Shown here: positions 7,159 to 15,841 of the stretch, one piece after another
Position numbering within the stretch: position 1 is the first letter of the stretch
Layout of the letters: each line of letters starts with the position of its first letter
Assembly (NCBI GenBank): GCA_023251695.1
Contig: JAHEYE010000038.1
Coordinates: 1 to 22,136 of the forward strand
Direction: 5' to 3'
DNA: 22,136 nucleotides
Source: Sphingobacteriaceae bacterium
GTDB taxonomy: Bacteria; Bacteroidota; Bacteroidia; B-17B0; Aurantibacillaceae
The notes under the pieces: model-generated
Database searches by the model: none
The model's input: the letters and a program-made list of their open reading frames with translations, nothing else
What the model was told of the DNA's origin: nothing
Made by a program: the position numbers and the translations under genes

Positions 7159-7166
7159 TATATTTG
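7159..7166 (+). promoter_or_regulatory. -7 promoter element of the OmpA-family gene
   Basis: TATATTTG matches the Bacteroidota -7 consensus TAnnTTTG and lies 17 bases before the ATG at 7184. No convincing TTTG -33 box was seen at the expected distance. Its position also argues that translation does not start at the in-frame TTG at 7154, which would lie upstream of the transcription start. Confidence 0.5.
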
Positions 7167-7183
7167 AGTTTTTACATTTTAAT

Positions 7184-9751
7184 ATGAAGAAAGCCATATT
7201 TTCGGTTTTATTGACCGCATCAATGTTGACCTTAAAATCCCAGGATTATTTAGGTTATTCGAGCAGTAATTATAATGGCATTACAGGTGTACAGGTAAAC
7301 CCTGCAAACGTTGTTGAAAGCCGCATGAAATTTGACATGACCCTTGTGGGTATTAACTTTGCTGCCGGTAATAATTATTTAGGTGTAAAACGAACCGCTT
7401 TTAATCACTCCGGTAAGATTAAAGACGGATTTAATACAGGTAAAGACCTGACGCAAAAAGGGGCTTATTTCCCTGCATTTTCCGATCCTCAGTTTAACAA
7501 TAGGTATTTGACGGAAGTTACAAACGGTAAAGAAAAATCAGTTTTCTTAAGCTTACGGATTGATGGCCCTTCTTTCTTAGTTAATCTCAATAGAAAAAAT
7601 GCCATCGGTTTCAGTTCAGCAAGCCGTACTTATGTAAATATTGATGGCGTTTCTGAAGATCTTGCACGTCTGGTTTATTACGACGTGGGACGTAACGGAA
7701 GTACAAGGGCATTTGATCCAAACAATACTTCCATTCCGTTTATACAAGATTTATTAGGTAAACAATTTACCGTTGATCATCTGAGTGCAAATTTAATGTC
7801 ATGGTTAGAATATGGCTTAACATACGGACATGTATTCAGGGACAAGGACGAACATTATTTTAAAGCCGGCGGAACTATAAAGTTATTGCAGGGCATCGTT
7901 TCAGCTTATGCGAATGTAAAAGATTTGCAATACCGTTTTAATAATGATACAATTTTAGGAGTTTTCCATACCGAAGTGAATTATGGTCACTCTGAAAACC
8001 TTGAATTCCCAAATGTAAAATCGCCTGACAATAAAAATGTAAACACTAACATTGATGACCCTACTATTTACGGAACATTTGACGGAGGTTATCCTAAATT
8101 ATCAAAAACTTATCAGGGTTTGGGCGGAGATATTGGTTTTGTTTACGAGTGGCGTCCGGATTATGAGAAGTATAAATACGATATGGATGGCGAGACCGGT
8201 TTATGGATGAAGCATAAGAATAAATATAAATTAAAAATAGGTGCTTCCTTATTAGATCTTGGTTCTATCCGTTATGCAAAAGGTAAGTTAAGTAATAACT
8301 TTAGTGTTGATCTTGATTCTATCCGTTTCCGTAAACTCGTAACCGATAGTTTTCCAATCTATAGTTTCGACCAGATTATTGATTCGTTAACTACGCAAGG
8401 TGAGATTAAAGGTAGTTACAAAGTTCATTTACCAACCAAGTTATGTTTCCAGTTTGATTATAATATCTGGAAAGATGTTTATGTTAATCTAACTCCAACT
8501 TTTGCATTTCAATTTAAAAATGCAGAATCTAAAGTTCATGATTGGACAAATATTAGTTTAACACCACGTTGGGACCAGAGATGGTTTGGTGTATCAGTTC
8601 CTATTTCATACAATACCTTTTATGCAAAAAGTAATCAAGCTATTGGTATTGGCCTTGGCCTGAGAATTGGCCCACTGATTCTTGGCTCTAACCGTATTCT
8701 CACTTACATTAATGATAAGAAAGATATATTCGGGGCAGATTTTTATGCCTTACTAAAAATTCCGGTTCCTTACCACGGTCCACGCGACAGGGATAAAGAT
8801 AAAGTATCTGATAAGAAAGATAAGTGTAAAACTGTTCCGGGTGTTTGGGAATTTATGGGTTGTCCTGACCGCGATGGTGATCATGTACAGGATAGCGAAG
8901 ACAAATGTCCTGATACACCGGGCTTGAAAGAATTACAAGGCTGTCCTGACAGAGATGGTGATGGAATCACGGATAATGAAGATGACTGTCCGGATGATAA
9001 AGGTCTGTTAGAATTCAAAGGTTGTCCTGACCGTGACGGTGATAAGATAATTGATAAGCAAGACTCTTGTCCTGATACACCTGGTATTCCTGACTTCCAA
9101 GGCTGTCCAGACAGAGACGGTGATGGTACCCCGGATAAGACTGACTTATGTCCAGATATCCCTGGTCCGAAAGAATACAAAGGATGTCCTGACCGTGATG
9201 GTGATACTGTTCTTGATAAGGATGATGCTTGTCCTGATGTACCGGGCCCTGTAGAGAACAAAGGTTGTCCATGGCCGGATACTGATAAGGACGGTTTAAT
9301 TGACAAAGACGATAAGTGTCCTACAATTCCTGGTGTGAAAGAATACCAAGGTTGTCCTCCGCCTCCGCCTATTAAAGCAGCTGAGATGAGGATTATCGAG
9401 CGGGCATTTAAGAATCTTGAGTTCGCAACCGGTAAGGATATAATTGTTGCTAAATCATTGCCATCATTAAATGAGTTAGCGAAATTATTGAAACAGCACG
9501 ATAAGGATTGGACATTGAAATTATCCGGTCATACCGATAATCAAGGTACACCTGAGAAGAATATGGATCTCTCTGAAAAACGTGCTAATGCTGTGAAGAG
9601 ATATTTAGTGAAGAAAGGCGCATCTGCAACAAATATCATAACCGAGTGGTTTGGTCAAACCAAGCCTATCGATACGAATGATACGCCGCAGGGCCGTCAG
9701 AAGAATAGAAGGGTAGAAATGAAAATTCTCTTTAAAGAATTAGTGAAGTAA
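7184..9751 (+). CDS. Outer-membrane protein: DUF5723 domain, seven TSP3 repeats, C-terminal OmpA domain
   Basis: I take the ATG at 7184 (MKKAIFSVLLTASMLTLKSQ, a good signal peptide) rather than the longer in-frame TTG at 7154. The protein has 855 residues. Residues about 20-530 match my memory of DUF5723, a beta-rich, probably barrel-forming domain of Bacteroidota (QDYLGYSSSNYNGITGVQVNPANVVESR). Residues 535-725 are seven thrombospondin type 3 repeats with DxDxDG-type calcium loops and paired cysteines. A Pro-rich hinge (PPPPP) leads to an OmpA domain (about 735-850) with the peptidoglycan-binding pattern SGHTDNQG...LSEKRANAVKRYL...NRRVEM. A structural role is likely: an outer-membrane barrel linked through a calcium-stiffened rod to peptidoglycan. 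It is followed by a strong terminator. Confidence 0.93.
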   Translation: MKKAIFSVLLTASMLTLKSQDYLGYSSSNYNGITGVQVNPANVVESRMKFDMTLVGINFAAGNNYLGVKRTAFNHSGKIKDGFNTGKDLTQKGAYFPAFSDPQFNNRYLTEVTNGKEKSVFLSLRIDGPSFLVNLNRKNAIGFSSASRTYVNIDGVSEDLARLVYYDVGRNGSTRAFDPNNTSIPFIQDLLGKQFTVDHLSANLMSWLEYGLTYGHVFRDKDEHYFKAGGTIKLLQGIVSAYANVKDLQYRFNNDTILGVFHTEVNYGHSENLEFPNVKSPDNKNVNTNIDDPTIYGTFDGGYPKLSKTYQGLGGDIGFVYEWRPDYEKYKYDMDGETGLWMKHKNKYKLKIGASLLDLGSIRYAKGKLSNNFSVDLDSIRFRKLVTDSFPIYSFDQIIDSLTTQGEIKGSYKVHLPTKLCFQFDYNIWKDVYVNLTPTFAFQFKNAESKVHDWTNISLTPRWDQRWFGVSVPISYNTFYAKSNQAIGIGLGLRIGPLILGSNRILTYINDKKDIFGADFYALLKIPVPYHGPRDRDKDKVSDKKDKCKTVPGVWEFMGCPDRDGDHVQDSEDKCPDTPGLKELQGCPDRDGDGITDNEDDCPDDKGLLEFKGCPDRDGDKIIDKQDSCPDTPGIPDFQGCPDRDGDGTPDKTDLCPDIPGPKEYKGCPDRDGDTVLDKDDACPDVPGPVENKGCPWPDTDKDGLIDKDDKCPTIPGVKEYQGCPPPPPIKAAEMRIIERAFKNLEFATGKDIIVAKSLPSLNELAKLLKQHDKDWTLKLSGHTDNQGTPEKNMDLSEKRANAVKRYLVKKGASATNIITEWFGQTKPIDTNDTPQGRQKNRRVEMKILFKELVK
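8786..9358 (+). repeat. Seven tandem TSP3 repeats (about 81 bp / 27 residues each)
   Basis: Each unit reads DRDGDxxxDxxDxCPDxPGxxxxxGCP. The first is degenerate (DRDKDKVSDKKDKCK) and the last is preceded by an extra Trp-Pro. Every unit has two cysteines, probably disulfide-bonded, and a run of Asp residues for calcium. DNA units are similar but not identical, so it is an old expansion. The repeats leave the opposite strand open for 141 codons (8881-9306), which is an artefact of composition. Confidence 0.95.
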
Positions 9752-9764
9752 TCGAATAATATAT

Positions 9765-9796
9765 AAAGCATCCGCCTCAGGCGGATGCTTTTTTTT
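9765..9796 (+). terminator. Intrinsic terminator after the OmpA-family gene
   Basis: A perfect 12-bp stem, AAAGCATCCGCC (9765-9776) with GGCGGATGCTTT (9780-9791), closes a TCA loop and is followed by a run of T to 9796. It ends only 16 bases before the next start codon. Confidence 0.93.
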
Positions 9797-9812
9797 GCAT
9801 TAAATAAAAACT

Positions 9813-11819
9813 ATGAAATTACAACTTACAACAGTTTTCGTGTGTTGCCTTTGTTTTAAAATGGTAACGCAAACAATAGGCTTGCAGTTATCTTATATCG
9901 ATTCAAGCTACACACCACAAACCGATTTTTATAAATTCTGTAATGGAAAATGGTTAAAGAACACCAAGATTCCTGACAGTGATTCGAGATGGGGAAGTTT
10001 TAATGAAATTAATGAGCGCAATTTATCGAATATTAAAAATATTTTAAATACGGTTTCTGCAAACAAAACGGCAAAACCCGGTAGTGATGTTCAGAAATTG
10101 CGTGATTTTTATTTAACAGCAATGGATTCAGTGAAAGCTGAAAAATTAGGTCTATCTCCAATAAAACAACAACTCGCAAAAATTGATGCCTTAAAAACAA
10201 ATGACGAACTTTTTAAATTAATTGCGGAATTCAGGACAAAAGGAATCGGGACTTTTATAGGCTTTGATGTGGAAGTAGATTTAAAAAACAGTAACCGCTA
10301 CAAAGTTTATCTGGGTCAAACCGGTTATACATTGCCGGACTGCGATTATTACTTTAAACCGCAATTTGAAGCCATACGCACAGCTTATCAGGGGCATATT
10401 AAAAATATGTTAGCTATAGCATTTTATCCTGAATCGGCCGAAGCAAACGCAAAAAAGGTTTATGAAATCGAAAAGTCGCTTGCAGCCAAAGCTATGAATG
10501 CTGAAGCGCAGCGTGACGTACAAAAACAATATAATCCTTATTCAAACACTGATTTAAAAAAATTAACACCAAACATTAATTGGGATTTATATTTTACTTC
10601 TTTAGGAACAAAATTACCGGATACCCTTATTGTAGCCCAGGTTGATTTTTACACTGAGTTGAATACTCTTTTAAAAACGTATAGCATTAACGATTGGAAA
10701 ATATACCTTAAGTGGAAATTGATTCACGATGCTGCGCCTTATTTATCTTCCAATACCGTTACTGAGAATTTTAATTTCTTTGGTAAAACACTAAGCGGCG
10801 CCAAGCAAATGAAGCCGCGCTGGAAAAGAGTGCAGGGAGAAGTGAACCGTAGTGTAGGCGAAATCCTCGGAAAGTTATACGTTGAATCCTATTTCAATAA
10901 AGATGCTAAAGAAAAAGTAAAACGCATGGTTGATAATCTGGTTGCTGCTTATCGTGAGCGGATTGCGACACGCCAATGGATGAACGATGTTACCAAGAAA
11001 CAAGCTAATTTAAAATTAGATAAACTCATCCGGAAATTTGGTTTCCCTGATACATGGAGGGATTATTCTGCTTTAACAATTAAAACAGATAATTACTGGA
11101 ATAATATAATGGCAAGTTCACAGTTCGACTGTAAACGTAAAATTAATAAACTGCCGAAACCTGTAGATAAAATGGAGTGGGGAATGACCCCTCCTACAGT
11201 AAATGCATATTATAACCCGACCACTAATGAGATTGCTTTTCCGGCGGGCATTATGCAGGTACCGTTTTTTGATTATTTTGCTGATGATGCTTTCAACTAC
11301 GGCGTAATGGGTTCTATTATTGGTCACGAACTAACACATGGTTTTGATGATCAGGGCTCGCAGTTTGATGCGGATGGAAATCTTAAAATGTGGTGGACTG
11401 ATGATGATTACAAAAACTTTAAAGAGAAAAAGAAATTAATAATAAGTCAGTTCAACTCATTTGTTGCTATTGATACCCTTCGTGTGAATGGAGAATTAAC
11501 ACAAGGCGAGAATATTGCAGATTTAGGCGGTTTGACCATGGCTTATTATGCTTATAAAAAATCACTCAATGGTCAAAAGTCCCCTGTTATGGCAGGTTTT
11601 ACCGGGGAGCAACGCTTCTTTATGGCTTGGGCCCAGGGTTGGAAAAATTTAGCAAGAGAGGCGGCTGAAAAGCAGTTATTGGCCACCGACCCTCATGCGC
11701 CGGGTAAATTCAGAGGGTTTGCACCCCTGACTAATATGCCTGAATTTTACCAGGCTTTTAACATTAAGGAAACCGATGCAATGTACAGGAAACCAGAGCA
11801 AAGGGTTGAAATCTGGTAA
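9813..11819 (+). CDS. M13 family zinc metallopeptidase (neprilysin/PepO-like)
   Basis: M13 peptidases cut short peptides up to about 40-50 residues. The zinc site is complete: HELTH (His-505, Glu-506, His-509) and ENIAD (Glu-566 as third ligand, Asp-570). The substrate-backbone motif NAYYNP and the family blocks DDQGSQFD and GENIADLGGL are present, as is the N-terminal M13 domain signature FYKFCNGKWLKNTKIPDSDS. Length (668) is typical. The first 25 residues look like a signal peptide (LTTVFVCCLCFKMVTQT), so it should act in the periplasm or at the cell surface. Whether it is a lipoprotein is unclear: the cysteines at 11, 12 and 14 lack a good lipobox. No promoter is visible between the preceding terminator and its ATG. 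Confidence 0.96.
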   Translation: MKLQLTTVFVCCLCFKMVTQTIGLQLSYIDSSYTPQTDFYKFCNGKWLKNTKIPDSDSRWGSFNEINERNLSNIKNILNTVSANKTAKPGSDVQKLRDFYLTAMDSVKAEKLGLSPIKQQLAKIDALKTNDELFKLIAEFRTKGIGTFIGFDVEVDLKNSNRYKVYLGQTGYTLPDCDYYFKPQFEAIRTAYQGHIKNMLAIAFYPESAEANAKKVYEIEKSLAAKAMNAEAQRDVQKQYNPYSNTDLKKLTPNINWDLYFTSLGTKLPDTLIVAQVDFYTELNTLLKTYSINDWKIYLKWKLIHDAAPYLSSNTVTENFNFFGKTLSGAKQMKPRWKRVQGEVNRSVGEILGKLYVESYFNKDAKEKVKRMVDNLVAAYRERIATRQWMNDVTKKQANLKLDKLIRKFGFPDTWRDYSALTIKTDNYWNNIMASSQFDCKRKINKLPKPVDKMEWGMTPPTVNAYYNPTTNEIAFPAGIMQVPFFDYFADDAFNYGVMGSIIGHELTHGFDDQGSQFDADGNLKMWWTDDDYKNFKEKKKLIISQFNSFVAIDTLRVNGELTQGENIADLGGLTMAYYAYKKSLNGQKSPVMAGFTGEQRFFMAWAQGWKNLAREAAEKQLLATDPHAPGKFRGFAPLTNMPEFYQAFNIKETDAMYRKPEQRVEIW

Positions 11820-11891
11820 CTCAATAAAATATACATTTCACCTTGTTTTACATATCACCCACTCAATGTTAATATATAGTTCAGCCTCTAA

Positions 11892-11923
11892 TTTTGACCA
11901 AAATTATATTTTTCTTATATTCG
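11892..11923 (+). promoter_or_regulatory. Promoter of the DUF6089-like gene
   Basis: TTTTG (11892-11896) is followed after 19 bases by TATATTCG (11916-11923), one base from the TAnnTTTG consensus. The ATG is 12 bases further. Spacing is exactly that expected for the main sigma factor of Bacteroidota. Confidence 0.65.
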
Positions 11924-11935
11924 CAACTTAATTAG

Positions 11936-12895
11936 ATGATTAAAAGGTTCTTAGCAATTGTATGTCTTTTCACAGCCTTCGCTGCTGTGTCACAGAACTT
12001 TATACGCCCAAACGAGTGGAAAAAATACCGTAAGGAAGTTTACGGAAGTGTAGGTGCCGCTAACTTTTTAGGTGACCTTGGGGGATTGGACCGCATTGGA
12101 ACTGATTATAGTCCTGTTGATTTAGAATTTACTGAAACCCGTACCGCTTTTCAGCTTGGCTATCGTTACAAATGCGCCAAGTGGTTTAACTTAAGTACGC
12201 AGTTCAATTATCTCATAGTTCGTGGTGATGATAGATTAACAAAAGAGCAATTCCGTAATAACAGGAATTTAAATTTCAAGTCTAATATTTTTGAACTTTC
12301 CGGTAAACTTGAATTTGTTTACATGGCAAACAGGGTTGGTCACCGTTATGGTATTAAACGTACTTTAAGCCGCCGTATGAAAAACCGTTCTTGGGATTTT
12401 ACGGCATTTGTTGGTTTTGGTGGATTTTATTTTAATCCTAAATCAAGAGACGCCAGAGGAAATTGGGTGAAGCTAAAACAATTTCATACCGAAGGTCAAG
12501 GTTTACCCGGTGGTCCGCAACAATACAAAAACTATTCAATATGTATACCAATGGGTGTTGCTTACCGTATTTATTTTAACCGGAAAGTATGCGTTGGTTT
12601 AGAATTGAACTTCAGAAAAACATTTACTGATTATATAGATGATGTGAGTGGTGTTTATTACGATAAAAACAGCATTGCACAAGCTTATGGACAGCAAGCC
12701 GCTTATTTTGCGGACCCAAGTTTTGGAAGAAATCCGGGGCAAACTTATGGTTTTGATCCAAATGATACGAGCGGTAGACCTGCCGAAATGCGTGGCGATA
12801 TCAAGCAAAAAGATGCTTATATGAGCTTGCAGTTAACCGTTGGTTATATTATCAAGCAGAAACGCGGTAAAACCCGTTTAAGATCTAAGTTCTAA
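11936..12895 (+). CDS. Outer-membrane beta-barrel protein, DUF6089/PorG-like
   Basis: A 319-residue protein with a signal peptide (MIKRFLAIVCLFTAFAAVSQ). Amphipathic strands follow: YGSVGAANFLGDLGG near the N-terminus, FQLGYRYKCAKWFNLSTQFNYL, NIFELSGKLEFVY, WDFTAFVGFGGFYFNP, SICIPMGVAYRIYF and VCVGLELNFRKTFTDYIDD, ending in LTVGYIIKQKRGKTRLRSKF. The GAANFLGDLGG start and FRKTFTDYIDDVSGVYYD are typical of DUF6089 proteins, the family that includes the T9SS component PorG of Porphyromonas, as far as I recall. A T9SS link is suggested by three T9SS cargos nearby but is not shown. It has its own promoter and lies 84 bp before htpG. A generic OmpW/porin-type barrel is the alternative. Confidence 0.8.
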   Translation: MIKRFLAIVCLFTAFAAVSQNFIRPNEWKKYRKEVYGSVGAANFLGDLGGLDRIGTDYSPVDLEFTETRTAFQLGYRYKCAKWFNLSTQFNYLIVRGDDRLTKEQFRNNRNLNFKSNIFELSGKLEFVYMANRVGHRYGIKRTLSRRMKNRSWDFTAFVGFGGFYFNPKSRDARGNWVKLKQFHTEGQGLPGGPQQYKNYSICIPMGVAYRIYFNRKVCVGLELNFRKTFTDYIDDVSGVYYDKNSIAQAYGQQAAYFADPSFGRNPGQTYGFDPNDTSGRPAEMRGDIKQKDAYMSLQLTVGYIIKQKRGKTRLRSKF

Positions 12896-12910
12896 ACCAC
12901 TATCTTATTT

Positions 12911-12954
12911 ATGTGTGCCATTTTGACATTTTAAGAGTGTTGGCATATATTTTG
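12911..12954 (+). promoter_or_regulatory. htpG promoter overlapped by an imperfect inverted repeat
   Basis: TTGACA (12923-12928), a 17-base spacer and TATATT (12946-12951) form a near-perfect sigma70-like pair. Read the Bacteroidota way, it is TTTTG at 12921-12925, then 20 bases, then TATATTTTG. Around it, ATGTGTGCCA (12911-12920) and TGGCATATAT (12941-12950) form a 10-bp inverted repeat with 8 matches, centres 30 bp apart. The right arm covers the -7 box, so a bound repressor would block it. The operator idea is inference. Confidence 0.55.
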
Positions 12955-12979
12955 TTTATACTAGAAAAATCATAATCCT

Positions 12980-14869
12980 ATGGGAACAATTAAAGTCCAA
13001 ACCGAAAACATCTTTCCAATTATTAAAAAATTTCTTTACAGCGATAATGAGATTTTTTTGCGCGAATTGGTGAGTAATGCAGTTGATGCTTCACAAAAAC
13101 TGAAAGCCCTTGCTTCTATAGGTGAATACAATGGAAATACAGGAACATTGCGGGTTGAAATTATAGTTAATAAATCCGCAAAAACCATCACTATTAAAGA
13201 TTCGGGTATTGGAATGACGGGTGAAGAAATTGAAAAATACATTACCCAAATTGCATTCAGCGGCGCCGAAGAATTCGTAAATAAATATAAAGACAAAGTA
13301 GACAAAAATATTGTCATCGGTCATTTTGGTTTAGGCTTTTATTCGGCTTTTATGGTCGCCAAAAAAGTTGAAATTTTCAGTTTATCATACAAAGAAAACA
13401 CCAAGGGTGTAAAGTGGGAGTGCGATGGAAGTCCGGAATATCAAATGGAAGAAATTACTTCTAAAACCGAAAGAGGAACTGAAATAGTTTTACACATTGC
13501 TGATGATTGCTCAGAATATCTCGAAGAAAATAAAATCTCGGGTCTTCTAAAAAAATACTGCAAGTTTTTACCGGTTGAAATAAAATTCGGTGTGCGGAAG
13601 GAATTTATTCCGACAGGAGAAAAAGATAAGGACGGAAAAGAAACAAAGAAAGAAATTGAGACTGATAATATTATCAATAATCCGAATCCGGCGTGGACAA
13701 AAAAACCGGCTGATTTGAAAGATGATGATTATAAAAGTTTTTATCACGAATTGTATCCGATGCAATTCGAAGAGCCCTTGTTTCATATTCATTTAAATGT
13801 TGATTATCCTTTTAATCTCACTGGTATTTTATACTTCCCTAAACTTTCTAATAAACTGGAAATGCCGAAGGACAGGATTCAGTTGTATTGCAATCAGGTT
13901 TTTGTAACCGATAATGTAGAGAATATTGTTCCTGATTTCTTAACCTTATTACGGGGCGTTATTGATAGTCCGGATATCCCATTAAATGTTAGCCGTAGTT
14001 ATTTGCAGGCGGACAGTAACGTAAAAAAAATATCATCGCATATAACCAAAAAGGTAGCCGACAAACTTGAAGAGTTGTTTAAAAAAGACCGAGCTGACTT
14101 TGAAAAGAAATGGGACGATATAAAAGTATTTGTGCAATATGGCATGTTAGGCGATGAGAAGTTTTATGAAAAGACACAGAAATTTGCTCTGCTAAAGAAT
14201 ACAGAAGGAAAATATTTTACGTTTGAGGAATATGAAAATCTCGTTAAAGGCAATCAAACTGATAAGGATAAAAAAGTAATTTATTTGTATGCAACAAATA
14301 TTGCGGAGCAACACGCTTATATTGATGCAGCTAAAAACAGGGGCTATGATGTTTTGTTAATGGAAACCATGATCGATCCTCATTACATAAACCATTTGGA
14401 GGCCAAATTAAAAGAAACGGCCTTTGTGAGAGTGGATTCAGACACGGTAGAAAAATTAATTAATAAAGACGATAAACAGGAAAGTAAATTAAGTGAGGAA
14501 GAAATAAAAAATCTGCAGCCTGTAATAGAAGGAGTGGTGCCGAAAGAACAATTTATGGTGGTGTTTGAAAGTTTAAGTGAAAAAGATGCGCCTATGCTCA
14601 TTACCCGCCCCGAGTTTATGCGGAGGATGAAGGATATGAATGCTTTAGGTGGAGGAGGAATGAATTTTTATGGCAACCTACCTGAAATGTATAATCTGGT
14701 AGTTAATTCTAACCATCCACTGATTTCAAGACTGGTTAAAGAAAGTGATGCGGACAAAAAACAAACCCTTGCCAAACAGGCCAGTGATTTGGCTTTATTA
14801 TCGCAGGGCCTTCTAAAAGGCGAACAATTAACTAATTTTATTAAACGTTCTGTCGAGTTAATTGACTGA
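12980..14869 (+). CDS. htpG: Chaperone protein HtpG (Hsp90)
   Basis: Bacterial Hsp90 is a cytoplasmic ATP-driven dimeric chaperone. The N-terminal GHKL ATPase is complete: FLRELVSNAVDA (Glu-29, Asn-33), DSGIGMT, and the lid GHFGLGFYSAFMVA. The middle domain carries PLNVSRSYLQ (catalytic Arg-339). The C-terminal dimerisation region ends at SQGLLKGEQLTNFIKRSVELID. Length (629) matches the usual 620-630. An acidic/lysine-rich linker (EKDKDGKETKKEIETD, about 214-229) lies between N and middle domains as in other HtpG. It has a recognisable promoter with an inverted repeat and a strong terminator, so it is probably a single-gene transcript. Confidence 0.98.
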   Translation: MGTIKVQTENIFPIIKKFLYSDNEIFLRELVSNAVDASQKLKALASIGEYNGNTGTLRVEIIVNKSAKTITIKDSGIGMTGEEIEKYITQIAFSGAEEFVNKYKDKVDKNIVIGHFGLGFYSAFMVAKKVEIFSLSYKENTKGVKWECDGSPEYQMEEITSKTERGTEIVLHIADDCSEYLEENKISGLLKKYCKFLPVEIKFGVRKEFIPTGEKDKDGKETKKEIETDNIINNPNPAWTKKPADLKDDDYKSFYHELYPMQFEEPLFHIHLNVDYPFNLTGILYFPKLSNKLEMPKDRIQLYCNQVFVTDNVENIVPDFLTLLRGVIDSPDIPLNVSRSYLQADSNVKKISSHITKKVADKLEELFKKDRADFEKKWDDIKVFVQYGMLGDEKFYEKTQKFALLKNTEGKYFTFEEYENLVKGNQTDKDKKVIYLYATNIAEQHAYIDAAKNRGYDVLLMETMIDPHYINHLEAKLKETAFVRVDSDTVEKLINKDDKQESKLSEEEIKNLQPVIEGVVPKEQFMVVFESLSEKDAPMLITRPEFMRRMKDMNALGGGGMNFYGNLPEMYNLVVNSNHPLISRLVKESDADKKQTLAKQASDLALLSQGLLKGEQLTNFIKRSVELID

Positions 14870-14895
14870 TTTTAGCCTCTAAATACTTCTTTCCC

Positions 14896-14946
14896 AAAAA
14901 ATTAGCACTATCATCTAAACAAGCAGTTTAGTAGTGATAATTTTTT
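14896..14946 (+). terminator. Terminator after htpG
   Basis: AAAAAATTAGCACTA (14896-14910) pairs with TAGTGATAATTTTTT (14932-14946) with one mismatch. CTAAAC (14915-14920) pairs with GTTTAG (14926-14931) around an AAGCA loop, leaving TCAT as a bulge. The T-run ends the structure. The A-run on the left would allow action on the other strand as well. Confidence 0.8.
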
Positions 14947-15007
14947 GAATCTAAATGGGTTTTGAGATAGCTTTTTTGTATTTTTAATAAAAATAAAACC
15001 ATCACAC

Positions 15008-15841
15008 ATGAAAAAAATCTACTCTACTTTATCACTAATACTTGTTTTTGCTTTCGTTGCAAAGTCCCAATCTGTACCTACATGTTCATTAGACCCAACA
15101 TTTGTGGCTTCAACTAAAGTTGGTATTTGGCCCGATAGCGCTACAAATTTTATACAAGGAACGGTTGGTGTTCCCTATGTTCAGAATATCACTGTTAAAG
15201 TTCCAAAGGATACGGTTTCGACTATTAAATTTTGCTTTAACCGTTTTGTTTTAAGTAACCCAACGGGAACTGTTAATTATAATTTACCAATGGGATTGAA
15301 CTTTGGTTCTTCAACCCCGATTGTTGCGAATGGAACAATTAATGCAGCCCCATCATTAAAGTTTCCGGGTAACGCTAACAATTGTGCATCCATTTATGGT
15401 ACCCCGACTACTGCCGGTACTTATACTTTACACTTAAAGGTAGATGCTTATGGAACAGCAACGCTTGGTACCTGCTCAAACACACCTAACATCAGCGGAG
15501 GCTCTAATATATCTACAAGCTATATTAACTATTATATTATTAAAATTAATGCCGCTACAGGTTTAAAAGAAATAGGAAAGAATGCTTTTAATTTGGAGAA
15601 TGTTCCGAATCCATTCAGTAATTCTACTACAATCCGCTTTTTTCTGGCTGATGAAGGAGACACAAAACTGGAAGTGCATAATATGATTGGTAAATTGGTT
15701 TATACAACCGATATTAAGGGTATAACCGGTAATAACGAGTATGTTTTTAATCCAAAAAATTTAAGCAGCGGTATGTATTTCTATACTATTAAATACAAAA
15801 ACTATTCTGAAACCAAACGAATGATCTTGTATAACAATTAA
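15008..15841 (+). CDS. Secreted protein with T9SS type A sorting domain
   Basis: A 277-residue protein. It has a signal peptide (MKKIYSTLSLILVFAFVAKSQ), a beta-rich, Thr/Asn/Gly-rich body (residues 22-180, with five or six cysteines) and a C-terminal sorting domain of about 80 residues: NLENVPNPFSNSTTIRF, then KLEVHNMIGKLVYTT and SSGMYFYTIKYKNYSETKRMIL. This is the NPF form of the type A domain that directs proteins through the type IX secretion system and is removed at the surface. The body has an Ig-like, putative-binding look (YGTPTTAGTYTLHLKVDA resembles cadherin-like/Ig modules seen in such cargos), but no enzyme motif is seen. Its stop shares a base with the rnz start (TAATG), implying one transcript and coupled translation. 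Confidence 0.9.
   Translation: MKKIYSTLSLILVFAFVAKSQSVPTCSLDPTFVASTKVGIWPDSATNFIQGTVGVPYVQNITVKVPKDTVSTIKFCFNRFVLSNPTGTVNYNLPMGLNFGSSTPIVANGTINAAPSLKFPGNANNCASIYGTPTTAGTYTLHLKVDAYGTATLGTCSNTPNISGGSNISTSYINYYIIKINAATGLKEIGKNAFNLENVPNPFSNSTTIRFFLADEGDTKLEVHNMIGKLVYTTDIKGITGNNEYVFNPKNLSSGMYFYTIKYKNYSETKRMILYNN

Noticed and set aside
7154..7183. TTG start 10 codons upstream of the OmpA-family gene
   Set aside because: The ATG at 7184 gives a clean signal peptide, and the -7 promoter box (7159-7166) lies downstream of the TTG.
8881..9306. Long open frames on the minus strand (141 and 85 codons) opposite the OmpA-family gene
   Set aside because: They mirror the TSP3 repeats: a low-complexity Ser/Gly/Pro translation arises because the repeated codons lack stops in the reverse frame. 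No start signals or homology.
8786..9358. CRISPR or intergenic tandem repeat
   Set aside because: The 81-bp periodic units are in frame within a coding region and translate to TSP3 repeats.
13036..13792. Several minus-strand frames opposite htpG
   Set aside because: Phe/Ser/Ile-rich translations typical of the complement of AT-rich coding DNA; htpG is certain.
14896..14946. CIRCE-like heat-shock element (TTAGCACTA matches 8 of 9 bases of the half site)
   Set aside because: It lies after htpG, the spacing between arms is 21 rather than 9 bases, the right arm matches poorly, and the structure with its T-run is a terminator.
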